In this document: positions 16,738-28,119 of the stretch, in pieces | Layout: each line of letters starts with the position of its first letter | How positions within the stretch are numbered: the stretch's first letter is position 1 | Notes under the pieces: model-generated | What the model was told of the DNA's origin: nothing | Database searches by the model: none | The model's input: only the letters and a program-made list of their open reading frames with translations | Translations under genes and position numbers: made by a program | From: Glycomyces tenuis DSM 44171 | GTDB taxonomy: Bacteria; Actinomycetota; Actinomycetes; Mycobacteriales; Micromonosporaceae | Length of the DNA: 64,000 nt | Direction: 5' to 3' | Assembly (NCBI RefSeq): GCF_000427885.1 | Contig: NZ_ATYW01000021.1 | Span: 11,824-75,823 of the forward strand

Positions 16738-17040
16738 GGGGTGCCTGGATCCAACACCGGGCTCTGGCACCCCTCCGCTCTCTTGGCGACGCTTGCGAGC
16801 CATGACTTGGCACTGCGAGCGAACAAACGGACTCGGATACCGCCTCGCCCTGATTCACAGGACAGGTCCTGGCCTGTTCGCAAACCCCCGACGGGCGCTA
16901 TCGGGCCCGCCGCCATCCGAACCGGCTAGCGCTGCGCCCGTTCACTGTGTTGCAGGGGTCCCAGATCCGAACACCGGTATCAGGGAGCCCCTCTACCCCC
17001 TTGGCGAAGCTCATGTGCAGCTCGCGAGCGAATGGACTCT
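16738..17040. repeat. Two diverged tandem copies of a ~90 bp element
   Basis: The stretch beginning GGGGTGCCTGGATCC at 16738 and the stretch beginning GGGGTCCCAGATCCG at 16955 share ordered blocks: the opening, AACACCGG, a closing CCCCT, CTTGGCGA(C/A)GC, GCGAGCGAA and GGACTC. The period is about 217 bp. Within each copy the opening and CCCC are roughly self-complementary. The many mismatches show the duplication is old. Origin is unknown. Confidence 0.5.
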
Positions 17041-17427
17041 GATGCGGCCTCGGCCTGGTACGAAGCGCGGCCTGGAGCGCATCGCCTTGTGAGGCGGTGA
17101 ACGCCTCACTCGTCGAGGCGGGCCGGGACGGGGAGGGCCTTCCGTCTTCTCGGCGAAGCCCGCGAACGACGAACCGGCAATGCCGGCGAACGGCGCGGCA
17201 CCGGCTCCCCGTCGGGGCTCGGTGGTCGGCGCCGCCCTCGGCATCGCGGTCCGGTGCCCCGAAACCCGGACTGCCCTGCGAACCCGTGGGAAGTATGTCC
17301 ACATTGTGTGGATTGGCGGGGTGTCGTCGCGACCGCTGCGAACCGCGTGGGGGCATGGGATGCTCGCCGCCCGCCGCCCATGATCGACACTTTCCGTAGC
17401 GACTGCGGCACGCCTTGTCGACGAAGA

Positions 17428-17461
17428 GTGGCGGTTATGCGACATGGCGTATAACCGCCAC
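17428..17461. repeat. Inverted repeat (GTGGCGGTTAT arms)
   Basis: GTGGCGGTTAT at 17428-17438 pairs exactly with ATAACCGCCAC at 17451-17461 around a 12 nt loop. It lies in the gene-free stretch between convergent genes and could be a bidirectional terminator or a relic of a regulator site. Confidence 0.5.
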
Positions 17462-17735
17462 GGCCAAACCCTTCACATTGGGCGCACCGGGCGCGAGAAT
17501 CGTCTCGTGATCGCGGCACTTGCCGCGCGGAAGGCCGTATTCCCGCCCCCATTGGCGCCGGATCGGTGAACTCGCCCACTCCCCCCCGGGGCGAGGCACC
17601 GGTCCGGCGTTCAACTTCTCCCAGCGGACCGGGCACTGTGCGGCGCGGTCCGCGCAGCCGGAAACACCTCCGACCGGCGGGTCACGCAGGTCGAGGCATG
17701 GCGCGGTGAGCCGCGCCCGAACGGTCCGCGCCCGC

Positions 17736-18110
17736 TCAGCGGCGCGCGTGCTCGATCAGTTCCTCGTTGATCGCCTCATCGGTGATGCGGGGATTCTGCT
17801 CGGTGTCGTCGAGCAGCTCATCAGCCAGCAGCGACTCGCCGATCGTCTCGGTGCGCCGGCGGTACCACATGTACGCGGCGGCTCCGCCCGCCGCGACCCC
17901 GGCGCCGATCGCGCCGACCACCCACGGCCACCTGTTGGGGCGCTGCTTCCTCAGGCCGACCTTCGTCAGTACGACGTTGACCTTCGGCGTCGCCGCCTCG
18001 CGCGTCCCCCGCGCGGCGGCCACCCCTGCGTTCTTGAGATAGACCGCCCCCTGGGTGAGGTTGTCCTTGACCTCCCTGGCGGGAGTCGTGGAATTCCGGC
18101 TGAAACCCAT
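17736..18110 (-). CDS. CwsA-like small membrane protein (by position)
   Basis: The 124-residue protein has an Ala-rich amphipathic N-terminal half, one membrane helix (WPWVVGAIGAGVAAGGAAAYM, residues about 61-81), a basic stop-transfer YRRR and an acidic tail. Sequence alone gives no firm family. In mycobacteria the small cell-wall protein CwsA is encoded divergently from ppiA, exactly the arrangement here, so I suggest a CwsA-like role; this is inference from synteny. GAGGAGGG precedes the ATG at 18110. Confidence 0.6.
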   Translation of the reverse strand: MGFSRNSTTPAREVKDNLTQGAVYLKNAGVAAARGTREAATPKVNVVLTKVGLRKQRPNRWPWVVGAIGAGVAAGGAAAYMWYRRRTETIGESLLADELLDDTEQNPRITDEAINEELIEHARR

Positions 18111-18226
18111 CGTGATAGCCCTCCTCTAGGTGCTCGTAGTCTCATGTTGCACCGCTCTGGGAGACCCGTCGAGGGAAACGGGGGAGAAAGTTGGACCAAC
18201 CTGACGCGTCTGGCACCATTGACGCC

Positions 18227-18739
<513 letters not shown>

Positions 18740-19702
18740 ATGAGCGACGAGCAGTCGGCCCCGGTCTGCTATCGCCACCGGAATCGCGAGACTTATCTGC
18801 GGTGCGTCCGCTGCGACAAGCCGATCTGCGCCGACTGCCGAATCGACGCCCCCGTCGGGTTTCAATGCCCCGACTGCGTCGCCGCGGGCCGGCGCAAGGA
18901 GCGCCGGGCCCGCTCGGCCTTCGGCGGGCGCGCCGCCACGGCCTTCGGCGGATCCTCCGCCGGATCGGCCGGCACGGTCACGAAGACCATGATCGGCATC
19001 AACGTCGCCATGTTCGTGCTGACGCTCCTCGTGGGCGGCATGAGCGCGGTCGGCGGCGCCAGGACCGAACTCCACAACGCGCTGGCGCAGGCCTCCATTT
19101 TCGTGTACCAGGGCGGCTTCTACTCGACTCACATTCCGGTCGAGCTCTTCGGAACCGTATACGACCTCCCCGGCGTCGCGAGCGGCGGCGAGTACCGGCT
19201 GCTGACCTCCACGTTCATGCACTACGGGGCCATCCACCTGCTCATGAACATGGTGGTGCTGTGGATCCTGGGCCGGGTGCTGGAGAAGGACCTGGGGTCG
19301 CTGCGGTTCCTGGCGGTGTACCTCATCTCGGGTCTGGCCGGGAGCGTGGCGACGTACCTGTTCGCCGCGCCCGAGACGATCAGTGCGGGCGCCTCGGGGG
19401 CGATCTACGGCCTGTTCGGCACGCTGATCCTGGTGAACCGACGCCTGAGCCGGGACAACACCGGGATGTACATCCTGCTCGGACTCAACCTGGTGATGAC
19501 CTTCGCCCTGCCGGGCATCTCGATCACCGGCCACCTGGGCGGTCTGGTCGGCGGCCTGCTGTGCGGAGCGGTACTGGCCTTCACGCCGAGGGAGCAGCGG
19601 CGAGTCCTGCACTGGGTCGGTTTCGCCGCGATCCTGGCGTTGATGGTGGCCCTGACGGTGTGGCGCACCGGCGTGATCGTGAGCGAATTCGGCATCACCT
19701 GA
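18740..19702 (+). CDS. Rhomboid intramembrane protease with N-terminal B-box zinc finger
   Basis: The 320-residue protein begins with a Cys/His zinc-binding B-box-like domain (CYRHRNRETYLRC to CPDC, residues 10-46), followed by a Ser/Gly linker and a six- or seven-helix rhomboid core. The HYGAIHLLMNM motif in helix 2 precedes the catalytic Ser219 in GASGAIYGLFG and His265 in GHLGG, so the dyad is intact. It cleaves membrane proteins within the bilayer; substrates are unknown. It abuts ppiA with no gap, and this ppiA-rhomboid pair is conserved in actinobacteria. Confidence 0.95.
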   Translation: MSDEQSAPVCYRHRNRETYLRCVRCDKPICADCRIDAPVGFQCPDCVAAGRRKERRARSAFGGRAATAFGGSSAGSAGTVTKTMIGINVAMFVLTLLVGGMSAVGGARTELHNALAQASIFVYQGGFYSTHIPVELFGTVYDLPGVASGGEYRLLTSTFMHYGAIHLLMNMVVLWILGRVLEKDLGSLRFLAVYLISGLAGSVATYLFAAPETISAGASGAIYGLFGTLILVNRRLSRDNTGMYILLGLNLVMTFALPGISITGHLGGLVGGLLCGAVLAFTPREQRRVLHWVGFAAILALMVALTVWRTGVIVSEFGIT

Positions 19703-19710
19703 CGCCGAAG

Positions 19711-19914
19711 CCGCCCTCACGACCGGCTCTCAGTGCCGCCGCTCTGGGGCTGGTGGCGCTTCCGTCCTCGCGGTGTCTTCCGCCCTCACGACCGGCTCTC
19801 AGTGCCGCCGCTCTGGGCGCCGATGGTGTTCCCGTCCCTGCGGTGCCTTCCGCCGCTGGTTCGCCGATCACCTCCGCCAGATCGTGGTGCCCTCCTCTCT
19901 GCGGTGCCTTTCGC
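19711..19914. repeat. 69 bp tandem repeat (2 close copies plus a diverged third)
   Basis: The unit starting CCGCCCTCACGACCGGCTCT at 19711 recurs at 19780; the first 38 bases are identical (19711-19748 and 19780-19817), and the remainder ending GCGGTG(T/C)CTTCCG is similar. A third, poorly preserved unit runs from about 19849 to 19914 and ends in the same GCGGTGCCTTTCG. The array fills the gap between the convergent rhomboid and mobA genes, so it may also terminate transcription. Confidence 0.7.
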
Positions 19915-19915
19915 T

Positions 19916-20590
19916 TCAGCAGCCCTCGGCGGTTTTCAGGCAGTCCGCCCATGCGCGGGCCTGTTGCAGGTCTTCAGGGGTGTCGCAGTCGAACCACGGC
20001 GGAGGCCCCGGCTCGTTCCAGTACACCCCCTCCACGCCGATGCCGTTGAACAGGATCCTCGCCGCGTCGCCCGGCATCGCCTTCGCGGCGTTCGCCCGCA
20101 CCGCCTCGGTGGGCCAGACCCCGCACAGCCACTGCCTGCGCCCCGCGTCGTCGCAGTACACCGCGCCCGCGTCCCTCCCGGCCTCCTCGGCCCGGCGCAG
20201 CAGCACGAGCAGCGCCTCGGGGCACATGAACGGCAGATCGCCCGGCAGGATCGCCACCCGCTCACAGCCGGCGGGCACGGCCTCCAGTCCCGAGGCCACC
20301 GCCCTGGCGGGCCCCGAGCCCGGCGGGTCCTCCAGCACCGACACCACGCCTTCGGGCAGCGGCTCGGCCGTCTTCGGACGCGCCCCGACCACCACCCGGC
20401 GCGCGGCGTCGGCGCAGGCGGTGAGCATCCGCTCGAGAATGGTGCGGCCGTCGACGACCAGTTCGCTCTTGGCGGTGCCGGCGAATCTCCGTGCCCTGCC
20501 GCCGACGAGGAAGAGTGCGGCGAAGCCGTCCTTCCCTCGCTCGCCGCCCGAACCGGAGTGACCACTGCCCGCAACGGGGGTGTCTCCCAT
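19916..20590 (-). CDS. mobA: Molybdenum cofactor guanylyltransferase
   Basis: The 224-residue protein is a MobA-type nucleotidyltransferase that couples GMP to molybdopterin. The nucleotide loop is LFLVGGRARRFAGTAKSELVV (GG...R..G..K), VLEDPPGSGPARAVASGLEA binds the base region, and the metal-binding Asp is in ILPGDLPFM. The C-terminus FDCDTPEDLQQAR is typical. The ATG at 20590 gives a slightly long Gly/Ser N-terminus; a later start is possible. moaA and moaD in this window belong to the same pathway but are 16 kb away. Confidence 0.85.
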   Translation of the reverse strand: MGDTPVAGSGHSGSGGERGKDGFAALFLVGGRARRFAGTAKSELVVDGRTILERMLTACADAARRVVVGARPKTAEPLPEGVVSVLEDPPGSGPARAVASGLEAVPAGCERVAILPGDLPFMCPEALLVLLRRAEEAGRDAGAVYCDDAGRRQWLCGVWPTEAVRANAAKAMPGDAARILFNGIGVEGVYWNEPGPPPWFDCDTPEDLQQARAWADCLKTAEGC

Positions 20591-20599
20591 ATCTCCAGC

Positions 20600-21577
20600 C
20601 TAGCCATCGAGAGCCTCGCTCGCTTTCCCGCTGCCGATTCCGGCCAGCGTTCCTGGTGGGATTCCGGCCTGGAGCGCGGCCATCAGCATCTGCGCCAGGC
20701 GGTAGTTCGGCCGCGCCCGCAGCGCCAGCTCCAAGGCCTCGAGCGCCAGGACGCCGTTGCCGAAGCGGTAGGCCGCGAAACCGGCGACCGTCGCGGCCGG
20801 GGCGACCAGTTCCTCTTCGAGGTGCCGAGCCAGCCAGATCCACAGATCGGTGCGGTTGCCCTCGAAATCGCCGGAGTTGATGCGGTCGATCGCGTGGTCG
20901 CGGATGTCGAGATCGCCCAGCGCCAGACCGAGCGCGGCGATGTCGGCGGTGTCCGGCAGCTCGGACGAGGCCATCCACCGGTCGACGGTGCGGAGGTCGC
21001 GTCCGCGCTGCTCGGCCCAGTCGAGCTCGGCCTCGGCGAGCAGGGCCGCCTCGACCGCGGCGGTGACGGCGGCGCGGCGGCCCGGTTCGGCCGGGTCGAG
21101 CTGGGCGGCCACGGCCGAGCGGTCGGGGAGGGCGTGGCCGCCGGCGACCGCGACCTCGCACGAGGCGGGGGAGGTCTGCGGAACGGGCTTGCCCTCGGCC
21201 GGGCAGCAGGTGTCCTCGCAGTCGGGGCTGAACCAGCGGCCGTCGGCGACGCGGAAGCGGTTGAGCGGCTTGATGCCCGCGGCGTCGAAGCGGTGGGCGG
21301 CGCGCGCGAGCGCGGCCTCGCCGACCTCCCGCTCGCCGTAGGCGATGAGGACGCACGCGTCGCATTCGTTGCGGCACAGCTGCCCCGTGAGATCCCGCAG
21401 GTGCTCGATGTGCTCGGCCGAGCCCGGCAGGTCGACGCGGAAGGTGCACTGGAAGTCGCCCTCGTTGAGGCCGACCACGACGAGACTGTGCTCGGGGTGG
21501 AAGCCGAGCAGCAGCGGGATGGTCGTTATCAGGTCGACAGGGCCTTTGATCCTGATTTTCGTCTCTGTCATGTTCAT
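20600..21577 (-). CDS. DUF4192 domain protein
   Basis: The 325-residue protein shows the opening signature of DUF4192, KGPVDLITTIPLLLGFHPEHSLVVVGL, followed by RVDLPGSAEHI and CVLIAYG, with an Ala-rich helical C-terminal half (ALDWAEQRGRDLRTVDRWM region). The family is confined to actinobacteria and has no known function. Two starts, MNM, lie at the N-terminus; there is no Shine-Dalgarno but a leaderless promoter fits. It ends 10 nt before mobA and is divergent from dnaE. Confidence 0.88.
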   Translation of the reverse strand: MNMTETKIRIKGPVDLITTIPLLLGFHPEHSLVVVGLNEGDFQCTFRVDLPGSAEHIEHLRDLTGQLCRNECDACVLIAYGEREVGEAALARAAHRFDAAGIKPLNRFRVADGRWFSPDCEDTCCPAEGKPVPQTSPASCEVAVAGGHALPDRSAVAAQLDPAEPGRRAAVTAAVEAALLAEAELDWAEQRGRDLRTVDRWMASSELPDTADIAALGLALGDLDIRDHAIDRINSGDFEGNRTDLWIWLARHLEEELVAPAATVAGFAAYRFGNGVLALEALELALRARPNYRLAQMLMAALQAGIPPGTLAGIGSGKASEALDG

Positions 21578-21943
21578 GGCATAAGTGTCGATCTGATGTC
21601 AACAGATGGCAAGAATTATTTTTTGGGCTGTGGATAACTCATCGCGTCCTGTGGACAACCTTATATATGAAAAGTCCTTATAAGTGTTCTCTTGCTCTTT
21701 GAGCTGTTCCGAGCAGGCCGCGGGCGAGGCGCCGCAGGCCACTCGCCGAGGTCTCGACACGCGTCCCGGCAGTCTCCGCGAACCGCCCTGCGGCATTGAG
21801 GCGGACCGCATTCGGGCCGCGAGTCGACGCGCCGCGCTCGCGGCAGCGACTAGGCTGAAAGCTGTATCTCACCGGCGGCGCCGCGGCGGGGCTCGGTGTC
21901 GGTGGCCGGGTGTTGAATAGGGCGCAGAACCAGGGAGCATCTC
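21578..21943. promoter_or_regulatory. Divergent DUF4192/dnaE control region
   Basis: This 366 bp gap has no gene and includes an unusually AT-rich core (21600-21690). On the minus strand TTGCCA (21612-21607), a 17 nt spacer and GACACT (21589-21584) end 6 nt before the DUF4192 ATG, the layout of a leaderless promoter. On the plus strand TAGGCT at 21851-21856 is a possible dnaE -10. Two DnaA-box-like sites are annotated separately. Confidence 0.5.
21629..21658 (-). promoter_or_regulatory. Pair of DnaA-box-like sites upstream of dnaE
   Basis: On the minus strand TTATCCACA (21637-21629) matches the classical DnaA box exactly and TTGTCCACA (21658-21650) matches the form preferred in high-GC actinobacteria. 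They have the same orientation and start 21 bp apart, two helical turns. Position between dnaE and DUF4192 suggests replication-linked regulation. Confidence 0.55.
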
Positions 21944-25483
<3,540 letters not shown>

Positions 25484-25594
25484 CCGCCCTCAGGCGAGAA
25501 GGGCCGGCCACCGCTCGGCGGATGATCCAGCAGCGGGTCTACGCCGCCCGGGCCGACTGGCGGGAGTTCTCCCCGGAAGCGCAGGGCGCGGCTT

Positions 25595-25613
25595 GACGGG
25601 CGGCTCGCCCGTC
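25595..25613. terminator. Hairpin between dnaE and methyltransferase gene
   Basis: GACGGGCG (25595-25602) pairs with CGCCCGTC (25606-25613) around a 3 nt loop. It lies between the convergent dnaE and methyltransferase genes and may stop transcripts from both sides. The rest of the 140 bp gap shows nothing. Confidence 0.45.
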
Positions 25614-25624
25614 CCTCCGCCACG

Positions 25625-26278
25625 TCACTCGACCGGTTTGCGGACCAGGACGTGACCGAATTCGAAGCCGCGTTCGCTGTCGGCGGGCGGCTGCTCGATC
25701 AGCCTGGCGACTTCGGCGAAGCCCGCCTTGCGCAGCAGCTCCCCGACCCGGTCGACCGACAGCCGGTAGGCGAGCGTGACCTTGTGGTCGAAGGGCCATG
25801 CCAGCTGCGAGGAGTCGGTGTCGGCGAAGAAGAGCAGGAGCACACAGCCGCCGGGCGCGAGCACGCGGTGGAACTCGGCGAAGACCGCGGGGAGCTCCTC
25901 GGGCGGGGTGTGGATGATCGAGTAGCTGGAGACGAGGCCGCCGAGCGAGCCGTCCTCGACGTCCAGCGCGGCCATCGAGCCCTGCTCGAACCGCAGGCCT
26001 GGCTGCTCCCGGCGGGCGATCGCGAGCATCTCGGACGAGAGGTCCACACCGAACACGTCCAGGCCGAGGCCGTGCAGGTGAGCGGTGACCCGCCCCGGGC
26101 CGCAACCGAGGTCGGCGACCCGACTCGCACCGGCCTCCTTCACCAGCTCGGCGAAGGCGCCCATCATCGCGCGGGCGAAGGGGTTGCCCCGCACCGCGTC
26201 CCCGACGACCTCGGCGTACTCCTCGGCGACGGCGTCGTAGGACGAGCGGGTGGTGCTGATGAATTCGGGTTCGCTCAT
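25625..26278 (-). CDS. Class I SAM-dependent methyltransferase
   Basis: The 217-residue protein has a Rossmann methyltransferase fold: motif I VADLGCGPGRVTAHL near residue 55, the acidic ribose-binding residue in VFGVDLSSEML, motif II/III around GLVSSYSIIHTPPEE and the post-motif EFHRVLAPGGCVLLLFF. The opening SYDAVAEEYAEVV is typical of small-molecule methyltransferases of the UbiE/Methyltransf_11 type. Substrate unknown. The ATG at 26278 is the first Met with family sequence after it. Confidence 0.88.
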   Translation of the reverse strand: MSEPEFISTTRSSYDAVAEEYAEVVGDAVRGNPFARAMMGAFAELVKEAGASRVADLGCGPGRVTAHLHGLGLDVFGVDLSSEMLAIARREQPGLRFEQGSMAALDVEDGSLGGLVSSYSIIHTPPEELPAVFAEFHRVLAPGGCVLLLFFADTDSSQLAWPFDHKVTLAYRLSVDRVGELLRKAGFAEVARLIEQPPADSERGFEFGHVLVRKPVE

Positions 26279-26352
26279 GACGAGGACCCTACGCCCCGCG
26301 TGGGACATGCTCGGGCCGGCCGAGGACGGGCCGGCCCGCCGCGGCGCCCCGC

Positions 26353-26880
26353 CTACTCGGCGAGCGCTTCGGTGAGGGCGGCCTCGTAGTCCGCCCGCGC
26401 GTCCTCCGGCGTCTCGTTGGCGGCGTAGTCGAGGACCACGGACTGCTCGGCGTGGGCGTCCTCGAACGACTCGGCGGCGGCAGCGGCCATCTCGTCGCTC
26501 ATGTACAGCATCACGGCGACCTGCTGGCCCTCCGCGCCGATGGTGAACGCCTGCACGCAGTCGGTGAGGTCGCAGGACTCGGTGTCGGCGCCGAGGTCGG
26601 TGAACTGGCCGTCGCTCAGCTCGGCGCTGGTGAAGGCGTCCACGACGGCCTGGGTGCTGACGGGCGGCTCGAGTTCGGCGGAGGCCGCGGCCGGCATGTT
26701 GTCGAGTTCGCCGGAGGACTCCCACTGCTCCTCGACCGACGAGGTGACGGTGTCCTCTCCCGCCTCCTCTTGCTCTGCCGCCGTGGGCTCGTCGGGGGAC
26801 TCGGGGTCTTCCGCCTCGCCGCAGCCGGCGGCGACACCGAGCAGGGCCGCAGCGGCGGCCGCCATCACCACACGTCGCAT
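26353..26880 (-). CDS. Secreted lipoprotein, function unknown
   Basis: The 175-residue precursor has a lipoprotein signal: basic MRRVV, hydrophobic AAAAAALLG and lipobox VAAGC (Cys 20). A low-complexity acidic linker (about residues 22-60) precedes a compact domain with two cysteines in CDLTDC, likely a disulfide, and QVAVMLYMSDEMAAA. I do not recognise the domain; it could be a small ligand-binding or PepSY/DUF-type module. AGGAG precedes the ATG at 26880. Confidence 0.75.
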   Translation of the reverse strand: MRRVVMAAAAAALLGVAAGCGEAEDPESPDEPTAAEQEEAGEDTVTSSVEEQWESSGELDNMPAAASAELEPPVSTQAVVDAFTSAELSDGQFTDLGADTESCDLTDCVQAFTIGAEGQQVAVMLYMSDEMAAAAAESFEDAHAEQSVVLDYAANETPEDARADYEAALTEALAE

Positions 26881-26981
26881 ATATCGACTCCTATCGAATC
26901 GTTGGCTACGCGGATCATATCGGTTGCGATCGATGCCTCGGCGTCCGGGTGGAAGCGGTACCAGTTCGTTGCCGGACATGC

Positions 26982-27016
26982 CGACGGGGTGCGGGCAGAC
27001 CGCCCGCACCCCGTCG
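26982..27016 (-). terminator. Terminator hairpin closing the ECF operon
   Basis: A perfect 15 bp repeat (26982-26996 with 27002-27016, 5 nt loop) starts 10 nt beyond the stop of the truncated Rpn-like frame on the minus strand. It is the first strong hairpin after the ECF transport genes and would end their transcript. Confidence 0.6.
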
Positions 27017-27025
27017 TCTGCTCTG

Positions 27026-27315
27026 TCAGTCGAAGACCTCGTCGATGCCGGAGGCGTTCGCCGCGCGCGCGAACCAGCGGTCGACCGTGTCCGAGTCGGT
27101 GCAGCCCTCGATCCGCGCCCGAGTCTCGGCGGGCACCTCGATGCCGCGAAGGTCGAGCAGCTTCAAAAGAGACCTGATCTCGCCGCGCCTCTCGCCGCGC
27201 AGCTCGAGCTGACCGGCCGGGCTCTCGAGGTACTCCTGGTATGTCAAGCTCATGTAAGCCTCCAGTACATTGCGTGCTTCGTTCGAAAGAAGTCGCCATT
27301 CGTCTTCGGGCGGTG
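27026..27315 (-). pseudogene. C-terminal remnant of an Rpn/PD-(D/E)XK-like protein
   Basis: The frame encodes LSNEARNVLEAYMSLTYQEYL and then RGERRGEIRSLLKLLDLRG, ending DRWFARAANASGIDEVF. This matches the C-terminal tail of the actinobacterial family of Rpn-like or transposase-associated nuclease proteins, in which a G-E-R/A-G-E helix is followed by a 'LLxxLxxRGI' segment and a 'CTDxDxxDxWxxRA' motif. The N-terminal nuclease part is missing and the frame abuts the end of the EcfS gene. An ATG at 27253 could still make a 75-residue peptide. I treat it as a degraded gene. Confidence 0.6.
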
Positions 27316-28119
27316 TCAGTTCCACTGCGCCCGGCGGGCCGTCCTTCGCATGAGCCGCAGCAGGATCGGCCCGGTCAAGGCGATCAGCAGCGCCGTCGTC
27401 ACCGCCCGCCCCAGGTCCCAGCCCAGCGAGGTCGCCAGCGAATAGGCCAGGAGCCGCGAGAGGTTCTCGCCGAGCCCGCCGCCCGGGACGTACGCGAGGC
27501 TCCCCTGCGTGATCGCGAACGGCCAGAACGACATGTTCAGCAGCAGCCCGAACGCGAGCGACGCGACCACGGCATAGGACGCCAGCATCGCCAGCTCCGC
27601 GAACCGCCCGCGCCGCGTCCGCGGCGCCGCCGCGCCCGGCCCCGGCAGCAGCCCCGCCCCCAATCCGACGAAGGCCGCCGCGAACATCTGGTACGGCATC
27701 CACGGCCCCACGCCGCCGGTCAGCAGCGCCGAGGCGAACAGGCCCGTGTTGCCCAGGACGAAACCGAAGCCAGGCCCGAACACCCTGCCCGCCAGGATGA
27801 TCAGGAAGAACACCGTCTCCACCCCGGCCGCTCCGGCTCCGAACGGGCGCACCGCAGCCACCACCGCCGACAGGACCCCGAGCATCGCCACCGCCCGCGC
27901 GTCCATGCCGCCCTCCGACAGCTGCACCAGCACCACGGCCGTCACCACCGGCAGCAGCAGCGCGAACAGCCATGGGCCCGAAGTGGACTCGGTCAAGGCC
28001 CCGCCGGGGGCGGCCAGCAGCGGCCAGGCCGTCGCCACCAGCCCGAACGCCGCCGCGAGCGCCACCGCCGCCGCGCCCCGCCGACGGACGGCCGGGCGCG
28101 GGCTACGCAGGTCCGCCAT
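27316..28119 (-). CDS. ECF transporter S component (predicted cobalamin-type)
   Basis: The 267-residue membrane protein has about six helices and matches the actinobacterial ECF substrate-binding family typified by GMDARAVAMLGVLSAVVAAV, RPFGAGAAGVETVFFLIIL, GRVFGPGFGFVLGNTGLFAS and GGVGPWMPYQMFAAAFVG. It should capture the vitamin and release it on EcfT-driven toppling. Substrate is inferred as cobalamin from the riboswitch at the operon head and the transcobalamin-like surface proteins. The ATG at 28119 overlaps the 3' end of the EcfA gene by 17 nt, showing coupling. It is last in the operon. Confidence 0.85.
   Translation of the reverse strand: MADLRSPRPAVRRRGAAAVALAAAFGLVATAWPLLAAPGGALTESTSGPWLFALLLPVVTAVVLVQLSEGGMDARAVAMLGVLSAVVAAVRPFGAGAAGVETVFFLIILAGRVFGPGFGFVLGNTGLFASALLTGGVGPWMPYQMFAAAFVGLGAGLLPGPGAAAPRTRRGRFAELAMLASYAVVASLAFGLLLNMSFWPFAITQGSLAYVPGGGLGENLSRLLAYSLATSLGWDLGRAVTTALLIALTGPILLRLMRRTARRAQWN

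Larger units (their letters stand above)
16516..17735. other. 1.2 kb gene-free stretch with decayed repeats
   Basis: No convincing gene lies between the aminotransferase and the CwsA-like gene, which converge on it. Codon bias is absent in every frame. It contains two diverged copies of a roughly 90 bp unit (see repeat entry), short hairpins (GTGAGGCG-gtgaa-CGCCTCAC at 17089-17109; an 11 bp repeat at 17428-17461) and an inverted pair TCCACA-ttg-TGTGGA at 17298-17312. It looks like an eroded insertion or dead gene region. Confidence 0.5.

Noticed and set aside
16512-16916. Open frame on the minus strand in the gene-free stretch
   Set aside because: No codon bias, Arg-rich composition, and it coincides with the decayed repeats.
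17295-17314. Inverted pair ATGTCCACA / TGTGTGGATT resembling DnaA boxes
   Set aside because: Each half deviates from the consensus, and it lies between convergent gene ends without other origin features.
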